DNA from: JBBATK01 sp040398805 | Lineage (GTDB): Bacteria > Bacteroidota > Ignavibacteria > Kapaibacteriales > NICIL-2 | Length of the DNA: 64,000 nt | Assembly (NCBI GenBank): GCA_040398805.1 | Contig: JBBATK010000011.1 | Location: forward strand, 1-64,000 | Reading direction: 5' to 3' | Shown here: piece after piece, positions 1 through 9,085 of the stretch | How positions within the stretch are numbered: position 1 is the stretch's first letter | How the letters are laid out: each line of letters begins with the position of its first letter | Made by a program: the position numbers and the translations under genes | Notes under the pieces: generated by a model | What the model was told of the DNA's origin: nothing | The model's database searches: none | Seen by the model: only the letters and a program-made list of their open reading frames with translations

Positions 1-20
1 GTCGGGACGATGCACAACGA

Positions 21-56
21 AAAGGGCAGGAGTGCGAAACTCCTGCCCTTTTTTTA
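21..56 (+). terminator. Intrinsic terminator of a gene upstream of the window
   Basis: A 12-bp perfect stem (AAAGGGCAGGAG at 21-32 and CTCCTGCCCTTT at 40-51) closes a 7-nt loop and is followed by a run of T. This is a textbook Rho-independent terminator for a plus-strand transcript whose gene lies to the left of the window. Confidence 0.9.
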
Positions 57-60
57 TGTC

Positions 61-593
61 ATCTGGACAAGGTTCCTCTTCAACTGTCTGATGCCATCAT
101 GGGTGAGATCTAGCGATGCAAGTCAATCGTGAGCACCGTTCCTTGGACACGGGGCCACCATTCGTTCGCGGGAGGCATCAGCGAGGATCTCAAGGTTCGG
201 GGAATGGCTGAGCTGCACGTTTAGACCGCGATTGGTCTTTACTGCAGCATGCTGTCGTGACTACGTTGTTCGGAATCACGAGTCCACCGGCGTCCGTTCG
301 TTCTCATCGTAAGAGGAGGTCATGAGTTGTCACGACACCAGGACCATTAAGGCGCATTGCGTCGTCACATCACGCTATTCTGTTTCGGCGCATCCGGGTG
401 ACGAGGAGGACGCTCCGAGGACGTAAACGCTGATGGCGCTCTGACTGGATGAGCATGGATGAAGATGTACGGGGCGGACGTTGACGGCCGACGGCGACCT
501 TCCCGGCGGAGTGGGCGACGTGCCGCGATCACGTGGTCCACAGAGGGAAGCTCAAGGTTTCGGTCGAGGGTTTTGTGATGCGTCGGCTCGTTC
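61..593. other. Intergenic stretch without a convincing gene
   Basis: About 530 bases between the terminator and the stop codon of the DUF2723 gene. No conserved protein, tRNA or repeat was recognised. The only translation-like signal is a 34-codon plus-strand frame at 322-426 (ATG to TAA) preceded by AGGAGG at 314-319. Its peptide is unremarkable and has no signal peptide or membrane segment. A minus-strand 80-codon frame across the same region has Arg/Pro-rich, low-information composition and is taken as chance. Confidence 0.5.
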
Positions 594-2570
594 TCAGCGT
601 GACTCACGAAGACGATCGAGTATGAGGGCTGCGCGTTGATTCGACGGATCCACCGCCAATGCTTGACGTCCGAACCACAACGCCGCAGCAGTATCGCGCA
701 ATGGCAGGGCCGTATTCACATTGTTCAGCAATTCCATGGACGTAAGGGAGATGAGGTCTTTCTCCAGACGCGTGCGGTGGACTGCTTTGGCAGAGCGTAG
801 CAACGACGCAATGGGCACAGCAGAGGTATCGCACACGGGAGGAACGCTCTCCGACTGGACGCGGATAGCCAGACCATACCCGCTCAGGGTGTAGTCGGTC
901 GCGAAACCGTCTTCGCTTTGGATCACTTCCTGCGTGGCGAACACCGGCCGTTGCTCGTTGAGAGCATTCGTTACGAAAATGTTCAGTAGGGAGATGAACT
1001 TCGATTGTATGGATCGGGTCCGACGCGGATCCGACATGAATTCTTTGGAGTCGTTCTCGAAGGCGTGCAGATCGGCCAGATAGGCATCCATCGGACTCTT
1101 GGCCTTTGCCATGAACGCGGGATACCACCGTGACAATTGAAGCGGATACCAGGTACGCCGCAGCAGTTCCTTCTCGATGAGGATGACATCCGGACGATAT
1201 CCTTCCAATTGTTGCATGTACCAGAACGCCGAGCAGAAGTAGTCCCACTGTTGCGAAATCACGACGGCGTTTTTCGGAAGAGGGTCGATCATGCAGTGCA
1301 CGTAGTCCCGCACCAAGGTGTTCTCCCGCTGGTTACACACCGACATGTTGTCCGCAACGGAGACAACGGGCATGAGCACGCACGCATATGCCGCCACGGG
1401 ATATCTGGTGGCAAGCGCATAGACAGCGATCGTCGCACAACACATGAGCGCGATGAATGTGGAGAGGAAATAGGACTCGATATCGGGGATGCTGTAATTG
1501 ACGGAGTATCCCACGCCGCAGATGCAGAGCAGGAGGAAAAAGATCCCCATGGCACGCCGGGACGGTGTGCGCAGCAAGACGACCAGTCCGTACAACGCCA
1601 GGAGTATCCCGACGTACGCAAGGTTGTGCGGCAAGAGGGAGGTGAACACACCGAACTGCTTCCGCACAGATCCGGGTTCATCCGAGAACATCCACACGGA
1701 GTATTGCTTGCCGAAGACGTGATACGAGAACTGCTCCCATCCGCGATGAACGCTACCCCAATTGAACAGCGGTTCGGTGCTGCTGATGAGAGGCAAGGAG
1801 AGATAGACCAGCGAGCAGGCCATGATGACGCCCAAGAGCCGGATGAACTGCTTCACGCGTTCCTTGGAGACATGCGTGGTCTCATTCGGTCGGACGAAGA
1901 ACAGCACGATAACGGGAACGACAAGGAGGATGGTGGTGAGGTGATTGGTGAAGGACAAGCCGAGCAGCAGAGCAGCCACGAGGAGTGTACGCTGTGACGA
2001 GCGGATGATGCCATTGCAGAACATGTACAACGTGGACGTGACCAATGCCAGATGCAAAGAGTACACTTCAATGCCGACGGCTTGATCCCAGACCGTGCGG
2101 GCGAAGGCATAAAGGAGGGCTCCCGAGGCAGCGATGATGGTACGTATAAGGTTCGATGGAGCTGAAGACGGAATCGTCCGCTCATCGGTCGTCGTCGTGG
2201 GATTCTCCACGCCCTTCTTCTGCTTCTTTGTCGGTGCTCCCTTCTTTGCCAGGCTGCGGATGGCTCCCGAGGCATCCCACCACTCCAGGAGCAGGTGCAA
2301 CAGAAGGAACATCATCGATGCGGAGAAGGCCGTACAGACGGCTGCGAAGAGATTCATCTTCGCGATTACCGACAGAGGCAGCGGCAGCAGTGTCCACACG
2401 TGACCGATGAGAACGAACAGCGGATACCCCGTGGGATGCGCCACTCCGAGCGTGGCACACGCACCTGCGAGCTCACCGCTGTCGGTGAATCCCACATGGG
2501 GGATCATGGTGAGCGAATAGCTGAGAAGAGCGATGGCAAAGACGCCGAGGGCGACAAGACGACGTGTCAT
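594..2570 (-). CDS. DUF2723 multi-pass membrane protein (putative GT-C glycosyltransferase)
   Basis: A 658-residue protein whose first two thirds are hydrophobic helices. The N-terminal helix is followed by a TDSGEL motif, the acidic loop typical of DUF2723/GT-C-like proteins, which in Bacteroidota are suspected protein or lipid O-glycosyltransferases acting outside the inner membrane. A Lys/Thr-rich hydrophilic insert lies near residues 105-140. The C-terminal ~200 residues are soluble and end in a TPR-like helix pair. The ATG at 2570 is chosen because the hydrophobic N-terminus begins there; a further in-frame start upstream would add 20 mostly basic residues. A variant -7 element (TATTTTG, 2600-2606 on the minus strand) fits this start. 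Substrate and donor cannot be inferred. Confidence 0.8.
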   Translation of the reverse strand: MTRRLVALGVFAIALLSYSLTMIPHVGFTDSGELAGACATLGVAHPTGYPLFVLIGHVWTLLPLPLSVIAKMNLFAAVCTAFSASMMFLLLHLLLEWWDASGAIRSLAKKGAPTKKQKKGVENPTTTTDERTIPSSAPSNLIRTIIAASGALLYAFARTVWDQAVGIEVYSLHLALVTSTLYMFCNGIIRSSQRTLLVAALLLGLSFTNHLTTILLVVPVIVLFFVRPNETTHVSKERVKQFIRLLGVIMACSLVYLSLPLISSTEPLFNWGSVHRGWEQFSYHVFGKQYSVWMFSDEPGSVRKQFGVFTSLLPHNLAYVGILLALYGLVVLLRTPSRRAMGIFFLLLCICGVGYSVNYSIPDIESYFLSTFIALMCCATIAVYALATRYPVAAYACVLMPVVSVADNMSVCNQRENTLVRDYVHCMIDPLPKNAVVISQQWDYFCSAFWYMQQLEGYRPDVILIEKELLRRTWYPLQLSRWYPAFMAKAKSPMDAYLADLHAFENDSKEFMSDPRRTRSIQSKFISLLNIFVTNALNEQRPVFATQEVIQSEDGFATDYTLSGYGLAIRVQSESVPPVCDTSAVPIASLLRSAKAVHRTRLEKDLISLTSMELLNNVNTALPLRDTAAALWFGRQALAVDPSNQRAALILDRLRESR

Positions 2571-2669
2571 GGGGTATGCGACAAAGAGTGAGCGTGGCGC
2601 AAAATAACAGGTCCTTCGCCTTGCTTTCACTGTCTCACGGGAAGGGAGTCTCCTTCATCATCGACACGG

Positions 2670-3779
2670 TCACTGGGGGAGAGATTCCTCGGACAAGGCA
2701 AGCTGACCGCAAGCGGCATCGATATCCAAGCCGCTTGAACTGCGGATCATCACGTGCACACCGGCATCGCGAAGGGCGGTGACGAACGTCTGGATCTCGT
2801 TTCGGCTGGGAGATCGGAGTTGTGCGGAGAACCCGGTCGGTGCGGTGAAGTCGATGGAGTGGAAGGGGATGACATTGACTTTGGACGGCACACGGCGAGC
2901 GATACGTGCAAGCCTGCGTACATCGAGGGCGGTATCGTTCAGACCCTTGAACACGATGTACTCGTAGGTCACGGGGATTTTCGTGCAGCGATAGTAGTAC
3001 TCGAGGGCATTGCCGAGTTCTTCCAAGGAATACTTGCGTGCTATGGGCATCAACTGCTCCCGCAGGCCGTTGGTGGTGGCATGGAGGGACAGGGCGAGTT
3101 TGATTCCGCGGTCCTCATCGGCAAGACGCATGATACCGGGAACGATGCCGGCCGTGGAGAGGGTGATACGCTTCGCGGGAAGGAGCTTCTGTGTCTCGTT
3201 GGTGAAGATGTCGATGGCATGGAGGACATGATCGACATTGAGCAAGGGTTCGCCCATGCCCATGAAGACGATGTTCGTTATCTCGAGTTCGGTGTCTTTA
3301 CGGACGGCGAGGAACTGATCGATGATCTCCGCGGTGCGGAGGTTTCGCTGGAGGCGCAAGGTGGCCGTGGCGCAGAAGGTGCAACCGAGCGGACACCCCG
3401 CTTGCGTGGAGATGCAGAGCGTGTGACGTTTCGGTGCGCCTTCCTCGTCCAGGAGTTCGCTGGGTATGAGGACGGATTCTATCCTTGCTCCGTCAAGCAG
3501 CGTGAAAAGGTACTTCCGTGTGCCGTCCGAAGAAACCTGACACCGTTCCAAGGAAACGGTGGACAGGATGAACTTCTCGTCGAGCAACGACCGGAGATCC
3601 CGGGGTATGGGCGTGAAATCCTGAAAGGACGTCCGAGGGCGGGAGTAGGCGAGGCCGAAGACCTGTCGTGCTCTGTACGCCTCGATATTCCATGTGCGAA
3701 AGAGGGTCTCGAGTTCAGCGCAGGTGAAGTCCGAAAGCAAGTGCTTGTTATCGTATACCGACGGATCCAGCTCGCGCAT
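2670..3779 (-). CDS. rlmN: Dual-specificity 23S rRNA/tRNA adenine-C2 methyltransferase RlmN
   Basis: A 369-residue radical-SAM enzyme that methylates C2 of A2503 in 23S rRNA and of A37 in some tRNAs. The CxxxCxxC cluster motif (Cys129, Cys133, Cys136) binds the 4Fe-4S centre. Cys122 lies in a TLCIST segment as in the family, and the resolving/methyl-carrying Cys357 sits in DAACGQ near the C-terminus, so both mechanistic cysteines are present. Length is close to E. coli RlmN (384). ATG 3779 matches the family N-terminus; longer in-frame versions would start upstream of the predicted promoter. It lies upstream of the DUF2723 gene on the same strand with a 99-base gap. Confidence 0.95.
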   Translation of the reverse strand: MRELDPSVYDNKHLLSDFTCAELETLFRTWNIEAYRARQVFGLAYSRPRTSFQDFTPIPRDLRSLLDEKFILSTVSLERCQVSSDGTRKYLFTLLDGARIESVLIPSELLDEEGAPKRHTLCISTQAGCPLGCTFCATATLRLQRNLRTAEIIDQFLAVRKDTELEITNIVFMGMGEPLLNVDHVLHAIDIFTNETQKLLPAKRITLSTAGIVPGIMRLADEDRGIKLALSLHATTNGLREQLMPIARKYSLEELGNALEYYYRCTKIPVTYEYIVFKGLNDTALDVRRLARIARRVPSKVNVIPFHSIDFTAPTGFSAQLRSPSRNEIQTFVTALRDAGVHVMIRSSSGLDIDAACGQLALSEESLPQ

Positions 3780-3842
3780 TTGTGTTTGGTAATTGTGGTC
3801 TCTTTCGTAACATCGCACGCCCCTGCGTTTTCGACGGCCGGA

Positions 3843-3850
3843 CAAAGTTA
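3843..3850 (-). promoter_or_regulatory. Bacteroidota-type -7 element for rlmN
   Basis: The minus strand reads TAACTTTG, an exact match to TAnnTTTG. It predicts a transcript start near 3835 and a ~56-nt leader to the rlmN ATG. No clear -33 TTTG is seen. Confidence 0.5.
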
Positions 3851-3892
3851 CCAAACATGAGTGTGCCGTCTTCACTACCATGATCGTCCTCT

Positions 3893-4942
3893 ATGAAAGG
3901 TCAATCCTCAGCGGAGTCCCTTCGTGCCATTGCATGGAAGCGTCTGCGCAAGAACAGCGGAGCCGTTATCGGTATGTGGATCATCATCGTTCTTGTGACG
4001 ATCGCGGTATTCGCCCCGCTGCTCGCGCCCATGGATCCGAACACGCAGGTCCTGGAGTACCCGTCGAAGCCGTCGTTCTTCCGCGGTAACGTCCTTTTGA
4101 AAAAGAACCCTGTCCGCACCGACGAGCCCTTCGTCATCGCCATCGAGTCGTACACCGTGGCGGGCGACAGTGTGCGGTTCACGGACCCCATGAAGCGCAC
4201 GTTCACGGTTCCGCAGTCCGTCATGTTCGGAGCCGGTGAGCAGGAATGGCATCGGCAACCGCTGTACATTCTCGGCACGGACAAGTACGGACGCGATATC
4301 CTTTCGCGAATCATGTACGGTGCGCGTATCGCGTTCCTCGTCGCCATCATCAGCGAGACGATCTCCATCGCCATCGGCATACTTCTTGGGGCCTTGGCGG
4401 GATATTTCCGCGGACGTGTGGATGATGTGGTGATGTGGTTCACGAACGTGATGTGGTCTTTCCCCACGGTGTTGCTCGTTATCGCTTTCAGTGTGATACT
4501 CGGTAACGGCGTTTGGCAGACCTTCGTGGCCATCGGACTTTCCGGATGGGTGGACCTGACGCGCGTGGTGCGCGGTCAGTTCTTCTCTCTCCGCGAGGCC
4601 GAGTTCATCGAAGCGACGCGGGCCTTCGGATTCGGAACATTCCGAACCATTTTCCGTCACCTACTACCCAATACCCTGGGACCGATCACGGTCATCGCCA
4701 CGGCCGGTTTCGCAACAGCCATCACCTTGGAGGCAAGCCTGAGTTTCATCGGTCTCGGTGTTCAACCGCCGACTGCATCGTGGGGCAAGATGATCCAGGA
4801 TGGAATCGGTTTCCTGTTCGTCGGTCAGTCGCTGGAATTGGTGTTGTACCCGTGCATCGTGCTCGGTATCACCGTGTATGCGTTCAACCTGTTCGGTGAC
4901 GGTTTGCGAGATGCCATCGACCCGAAAACAATGCAACGGTAG
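3893..4942 (+). CDS. OppC/DppC-type ABC transporter inner-membrane permease, orphan
   Basis: A 349-residue permease of the peptide/nickel ABC importer class. It has an OppC_N-like segment with a first membrane helix around residues 23-45, a TDKYGRDILSR motif before the permease core, and four to five further helices containing the EAA-type loop near residues 235-260. In the usual family about 30-40 residues separate helix 1 from the TD.GRD motif. Here about 85 are present (residues 47-133), so a periplasmic loop of about 50 extra residues is inserted. No OppB permease, ATPases or binding protein accompany it, so the partners must be encoded elsewhere. Substrate unknown. Confidence 0.85.
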   Translation: MKGQSSAESLRAIAWKRLRKNSGAVIGMWIIIVLVTIAVFAPLLAPMDPNTQVLEYPSKPSFFRGNVLLKKNPVRTDEPFVIAIESYTVAGDSVRFTDPMKRTFTVPQSVMFGAGEQEWHRQPLYILGTDKYGRDILSRIMYGARIAFLVAIISETISIAIGILLGALAGYFRGRVDDVVMWFTNVMWSFPTVLLVIAFSVILGNGVWQTFVAIGLSGWVDLTRVVRGQFFSLREAEFIEATRAFGFGTFRTIFRHLLPNTLGPITVIATAGFATAITLEASLSFIGLGVQPPTASWGKMIQDGIGFLFVGQSLELVLYPCIVLGITVYAFNLFGDGLRDAIDPKTMQR

Positions 4943-5004
4943 GGTACCTACGTCTTATCGTTTTTGTCAACGACTCACGGTTTCGTCTAGCGCCGTTTCG
5001 AAGT

Positions 5005-5403
5005 ATGGAGTATTTGAAATCAACCGTCATGGTCATCGAGGGCGACGAAGACTATCGCGCGATGTACCGGCAGGTCATTGCCGAAGAGCTCAAGGCGAAA
5101 TATCGCGAAGCGGTGAGTCCGCCACAGGCCATGGCGTATCTGCGTAAGCACGCTCTTCCGGACCTGATCATCCTCAACACGCACCTGCCGGAAGTGGACG
5201 GTCTTACAGCGGTGAATCTTCTGCGGAGAACGCCGTACCTGAGCACGATAAAAATCATTGTTACGTCTCATGTCAGCGATGAAGCCATGGTCACCCTGTT
5301 CGCGGAGCACGGCATCGAGGAGTACATGCTCAAGCCGTTCAATGCCGAGATGTTGAAGGAGAAAGTGGAGCGGCTGTTGTCCGCACCCCGAAAAGTGTCG
5401 TAA
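5005..5403 (+). CDS. Single-domain receiver protein with degenerate phosphorylation site
   Basis: A 132-residue CheY-like domain with no output domain. The fold signatures are present: the LPEVDG turn, the Thr of the VTSH strand and the Lys of MLKPF. The expected phospho-acceptor Asp is Asn58 (LILNTHLP context), and the acidic pair that holds Mg is Glu12-Gly13 instead of Asp-Asp. A normal two-component response by phosphorylation is therefore unlikely. It may act as a phosphorylation-independent adaptor, as other pseudo-receivers do. No histidine kinase is adjacent; it sits between the permease and grpE. Confidence 0.85.
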   Translation: MEYLKSTVMVIEGDEDYRAMYRQVIAEELKAKYREAVSPPQAMAYLRKHALPDLIILNTHLPEVDGLTAVNLLRRTPYLSTIKIIVTSHVSDEAMVTLFAEHGIEEYMLKPFNAEMLKEKVERLLSAPRKVS

Positions 5404-5517
5404 GACGCTTCCTGCCGCCGCCGGCCTCGTTCAACGTTCGCTGCCGTCGGCTTGCAGACGAACAGGAATCAGCCTTCAATCAAGAAACCATCAACGAACA
5501 GTCATCAATGAGTCACC

Positions 5518-6183
5518 ATGGAAGACAAGCAACGTCCGCTGAAAAGCGCCACCGGAAAAATGAAAGACATCCTGAATACCTACATGCGCGGCGATGAAGC
5601 ATCGGATGCGCCGAACCCGGAGCCTGTGGTCCCGGCATCGACATCCACGGACATCAATGAGGTGCATGCGCATGCGGAAGCAGCGAAAACTGATGTGGAC
5701 CGCACGGTCGACGAATCCTCGGTAATCATCGGTGCCTTGCAGAAAGAGAGAGATGAGCTCAAGGATCAACTGCTCCGCAAGGTCGCCGAGTTCGAGAATT
5801 TCAAACGTCGTACCGAGCGGGAGAAAGAGCAGCTCGCACTTTACGTATCCGAGAGGATGTTCTCCAGACTTGTCGAGATCCTCGACGATCTGCATGCCGC
5901 TCTGGAAGCGGGTCGCAAAAGCGAGGACTATGCCTCCATGGTGAGTGGCGTGGAGATGATTCATACCAAGGCCATGAAGATGTACGAGGAACATGGAGTT
6001 CGCCCCCTCGTCGTACCGGAGAATGCTCCGTTCAATGTGGATGAACATGAGGCGTTGATGCATGTGCCGCATCCGGAGATCGCGGAAGGCAATGTGGTCC
6101 AACAGGTGCAACGCGGGTATAAACTGCACGAAAAGGTGATACGGCATGCGAAGGTCATCACGAGCGCCGGCAGTGGTGCTTGA
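5518..6183 (+). CDS. grpE: Nucleotide exchange factor GrpE
   Basis: A 221-residue DnaK co-chaperone that releases ADP from DnaK. The first ~70 residues are polar and disordered. A long coiled-coil (about 75-140) carries the family core around LLRKVAEFENFKRR, and the C-terminal beta domain holds the HEALMHVP motif and the conserved GY.L..KV.RHA.V ending. It is followed by dnaJ after 95 bases in the same orientation, a chaperone operon in which dnaK is not present. No CIRCE operator was found in the 114-base upstream gap, so HrcA control is not supported here. Confidence 0.95.
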   Translation: MEDKQRPLKSATGKMKDILNTYMRGDEASDAPNPEPVVPASTSTDINEVHAHAEAAKTDVDRTVDESSVIIGALQKERDELKDQLLRKVAEFENFKRRTEREKEQLALYVSERMFSRLVEILDDLHAALEAGRKSEDYASMVSGVEMIHTKAMKMYEEHGVRPLVVPENAPFNVDEHEALMHVPHPEIAEGNVVQQVQRGYKLHEKVIRHAKVITSAGSGA

Positions 6184-6278
6184 TATCCGCGGCCGCTTCC
6201 GCATGGTGCGGATGAGCCATGATGTGTTCGAAGGTATGATGACGAGCCGAAGAAGAAACCAAAAATGAAAGTCAGAAC

Positions 6279-7457
6279 ATGAGCAAACGTGATTATTACG
6301 AGATATTGGGAGTCGGGAAATCTGCCACGGTGGACGAGATCAAATCGTCCTACCGGAAGCTTGCCATGAAGTATCACCCGGATAGGAACCAGGGTGACAA
6401 GGAAGCGGAGGAGAAGTTCAAAGAAGCGTCGGAAGCGTACGAGGTGTTGAGCGACCAGACAAAACGGTCGCGCTATGATCAGTTCGGACATCAGGGATTG
6501 CGCGGTGGACAGGACTTCCATCAGTACTCGAACATCAACGATATCTTCTCTCAGTTCGGAGATATCTTCGGTGGTGGCGGCGGGGCCTCCATCTTCGAGG
6601 AGTTTTTCGGCGGCGGTGGACGTCGCAGCGGTGGTGGGCGTTCACGGTCGGCCGGTCAGCCCGGTAGCGACCTCAAGATCCGTCTGCCGCTGACACTCGA
6701 GGAGATCGCCACGGGTGCCGAAAAGACCCTGAAGATCAAACGTCAGCGCAAATGCGATACCTGCAATGGGAGCGGCTCCAAGCAAGGCAGCGGTAGCGTC
6801 GTGTGTACCGTGTGTCAGGGGCAGGGAGAAGTTCGTCAGGTGTCACGGAGCATGTTCGGTCAGTTCGTGAATATCAGCGCGTGTAGCAACTGCGGAGGAA
6901 CCGGACAGACGATCAAGGATCCGTGCGTCACCTGCAGCGGAGAAGGACGTGTAGCCGGTGAGACGACCGTCAAAGTGTCAGTCCCTGCGGGTGTCGAGGA
7001 CGGTAACATCATTCCCCTGCGTGGTCAAGGGAATGCCGGCCGCCGCGGAGGTCCCGCGGGCGACATCATGGTTGTCATCCAAGAGATCGAGCATGCGCAT
7101 TTTCATCGCAACGAGGACGACGTCCACTATGAGTTGACGATCTCGTTTCCCGATGCTGCGCTCGGCGGGGAAGTGTCCGTACCCACGCTCACCGGAACGG
7201 CGGCGCTTACCATTCAGCCGGGAACCCAGCCCGGAACGGTCTTGCGCATGAAGGACAAAGGCATACCGCATCTCAATAGTCACTCGCGTGGCGATCAGCT
7301 TGTGCACGTGAACGTCTATGTTCCCACCAAGCTTTCCTCCCGGGAAAAGGAACTGCTCAAAGAAATGGCGGAAGGCGAAAACGTGTCGCCGAAGAAGACG
7401 AAGAAAGGCGCGAAGGATACGTCGTTCTTCGGCAAGGTGAAGGACGCCTTCTCGTAA
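6279..7457 (+). CDS. dnaJ: Chaperone protein DnaJ (Hsp40)
   Basis: A 392-residue type I J-protein. The J domain (residues 4-70) contains the HPD tripeptide at 33-35, then a Gly/Phe-rich linker (~75-135). Four CxxCxGxG zinc-finger repeats (CDTCNGSG, CTVCQGQG, CSNCGGTG, CVTCSGEG) are followed by the two beta-barrel substrate-binding domains. It stimulates DnaK ATPase and delivers unfolded clients. All family landmarks are intact. A Lys-rich tail (KKTKKGAKD) precedes the end. It forms a unit with grpE and converges on hslO. Confidence 0.97.
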   Translation: MSKRDYYEILGVGKSATVDEIKSSYRKLAMKYHPDRNQGDKEAEEKFKEASEAYEVLSDQTKRSRYDQFGHQGLRGGQDFHQYSNINDIFSQFGDIFGGGGGASIFEEFFGGGGRRSGGGRSRSAGQPGSDLKIRLPLTLEEIATGAEKTLKIKRQRKCDTCNGSGSKQGSGSVVCTVCQGQGEVRQVSRSMFGQFVNISACSNCGGTGQTIKDPCVTCSGEGRVAGETTVKVSVPAGVEDGNIIPLRGQGNAGRRGGPAGDIMVVIQEIEHAHFHRNEDDVHYELTISFPDAALGGEVSVPTLTGTAALTIQPGTQPGTVLRMKDKGIPHLNSHSRGDQLVHVNVYVPTKLSSREKELLKEMAEGENVSPKKTKKGAKDTSFFGKVKDAFS

Positions 7458-7530
7458 AACACGGGGCAGTCCCTGCATTCCTCGATGGTCACGACAGGAA
7501 ACCGATATTCATTGGCGTGTTGCCGGAGTC

Positions 7531-8424
7531 CTAGTTTTTCTGGGCGCGCAATTGAGACAGCAGCTCTTCGAAATCCGCATCCGTGATGGTATAGGCGGTA
7601 TTGCAGTAGTGGCAGACAAGCTCGTTCTGCATGGCGTCGTACATGCTTTGGATCTCTTCCAGTCCGAGAGTGAGAAGAATGGACTTGTACCGTTCCAGCG
7701 AGCAGCGACAGAAGAAGTCGATCGGTGTCTTGTTGATGATCTCGATCTCACCAGGCATGACCTGGCGGAGGATGTCCTCCACATGGAGCCCTGCCGCCGC
7801 GGCCTCCGCTACCGAACCCATGGCAAGCAACGTTTCCTGCACCTTCAGGACCGATTCCTCCGGGGCGCCGGGCATCGCTTGCACGATGACGCCCGCCGAA
7901 TGTCGGACCGCACCCGTCGCATCGATGTCCACATCCAGCCGCACGGCGGACGGTATCTGCTCGCTTTGCGTGAGATAGTATGCCAGGTCTGAACTCACAT
8001 TCGATTTCTGCAAAGCGACGACGCCGGATATCGGCTCGAACTTGCCGTAAAGCACGCGGGTGACTCGAAGGAGTCCGATGCCGAGAGCGTCGTTATCGAC
8101 TTCAGGATGCGCATTAAGCTCCACATACCCTCGTACCTCGCCCACTTGAAGCGCTTCGGCAAAGACTTTCTTGAAAACACCGTTACCCATGAGCTCAATG
8201 CTCACCCGTTCCTCGCCCTTGAGGAAGGTGGCGAGCAACGACGCCGCGGAGAGGGCACGACCGAGGAGCAAGGAGGCGACGGGATCCGTGGAATGGCGGC
8301 GCTGTGCTTCATGGACCGTTTGCGTATTGATGATAGCCGCGGCGCGGAAATTCCCATCCGTCGTCATCGCCCGGGCTGAGCGATCACGGTTAAGAAGGCG
8401 TTGTTTTGTCTCGGAAGTGCTCAT
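7531..8424 (-). CDS. hslO: Redox-regulated chaperone Hsp33
   Basis: A 297-residue holdase activated by oxidation. The C-terminal zinc switch is complete: a C-x-C pair (Cys239, Cys241) and a C-x2-C pair (Cys271, Cys274), which bind zinc when reduced and form disulfides under oxidative plus heat stress. ATG 8424 (MSTSETK) is chosen over an upstream in-frame start because only ~52 bases separate it from the divergent M15 peptidase. Its location beside grpE-dnaJ, facing them, clusters chaperone functions. Confidence 0.93.
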   Translation of the reverse strand: MSTSETKQRLLNRDRSARAMTTDGNFRAAAIINTQTVHEAQRRHSTDPVASLLLGRALSAASLLATFLKGEERVSIELMGNGVFKKVFAEALQVGEVRGYVELNAHPEVDNDALGIGLLRVTRVLYGKFEPISGVVALQKSNVSSDLAYYLTQSEQIPSAVRLDVDIDATGAVRHSAGVIVQAMPGAPEESVLKVQETLLAMGSVAEAAAAGLHVEDILRQVMPGEIEIINKTPIDFFCRCSLERYKSILLTLGLEEIQSMYDAMQNELVCHYCNTAYTITDADFEELLSQLRAQKN

Positions 8425-8476
8425 GAAGGATTGCAGAGTTTTTGCACAATATACCGGAGATGAGGATTTTACCGGC

Positions 8477-9085
8477 ATGAGACGCTCGCTCCCCTACATC
8501 ATAAGCATTCTGCTTGTCGTTACCACGGTTGTCGGCATGGTTTGGCCATCCGATGGCGTCATCGTGGATAGCGAAATGCGTCGCGAGCAGGCGCTGGAGT
8601 GCACGGACTTTCCCGCAGGTGTATGTGATAGTCAGAGCGTGCTTGATGTTCGATACATGGGTATGGATGGCAGGCATCATCGCGGTCAGATCGTCGTCCA
8701 TGCCTCGCTTGCGGACGATGTCCGAGGGATCTTTCACGACCTGGACAGTGCCCGTTTTCCCATTCACTCCGTCATTCCCATCGTCCGTTTCGGCTGGTCG
8801 GACGACGCCTCCATCGCGCGGAACAATACCAGCGGTTTCAACTACCGGACTGTTGCCGGCACCAATCGGCTTTCGCTTCACGCGCGCGGCAGAGCCATCG
8901 ATCTGAACCCCTATCTGAACCCGTACATCACTCCGGGCAGGCGACCTCTTCGTCCCTACGACCCACGCACTCCCGGCACGATCGTCAAAGGGGATGCCGC
9001 CTACACCGCCTTCGTGAAGCGGGGATGGACGTGGGGCGGGGATTGGAAGAACGAAAAGGACTACCAGCATTTTGAAAAACGCTAA
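8477..9085 (+). CDS. M15 family D-Ala-D-Ala carboxypeptidase / endopeptidase-like protein
   Basis: A 202-residue exported protein with an N-terminal signal-anchor helix (residues 4-24) followed by an M15C-type zinc peptidase domain. The SLHARGRAID motif supplies the first zinc His and the Asp ligand, and DYQHFE near the C-terminus supplies the last His, matching VanY/L-Ala-D-Glu peptidase families that trim peptidoglycan stem peptides. ATG 8477 is chosen because the hydrophobic segment begins right after it and GGAGATGAGG lies upstream; an in-frame ATG at 8423 would add 18 polar residues. It is divergent from hslO. Confidence 0.85.
   Translation: MRRSLPYIISILLVVTTVVGMVWPSDGVIVDSEMRREQALECTDFPAGVCDSQSVLDVRYMGMDGRHHRGQIVVHASLADDVRGIFHDLDSARFPIHSVIPIVRFGWSDDASIARNNTSGFNYRTVAGTNRLSLHARGRAIDLNPYLNPYITPGRRPLRPYDPRTPGTIVKGDAAYTAFVKRGWTWGGDWKNEKDYQHFEKR

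Noticed and set aside
365..607. 80-codon minus-strand frame downstream of the DUF2723 gene
   Set aside because: Arg/Pro/Ser-rich composition, no ribosome site, overlaps the end of the real gene.
1137..1997. 286-codon plus-strand frame within the DUF2723 gene
   Set aside because: Charged, low-information sequence antisense to clear membrane helices.
5404..5517. CIRCE/HrcA operator before grpE-dnaJ
   Set aside because: No TTAGCACTC-N9-GAGTGCTAA-like repeat could be found in the upstream gap.
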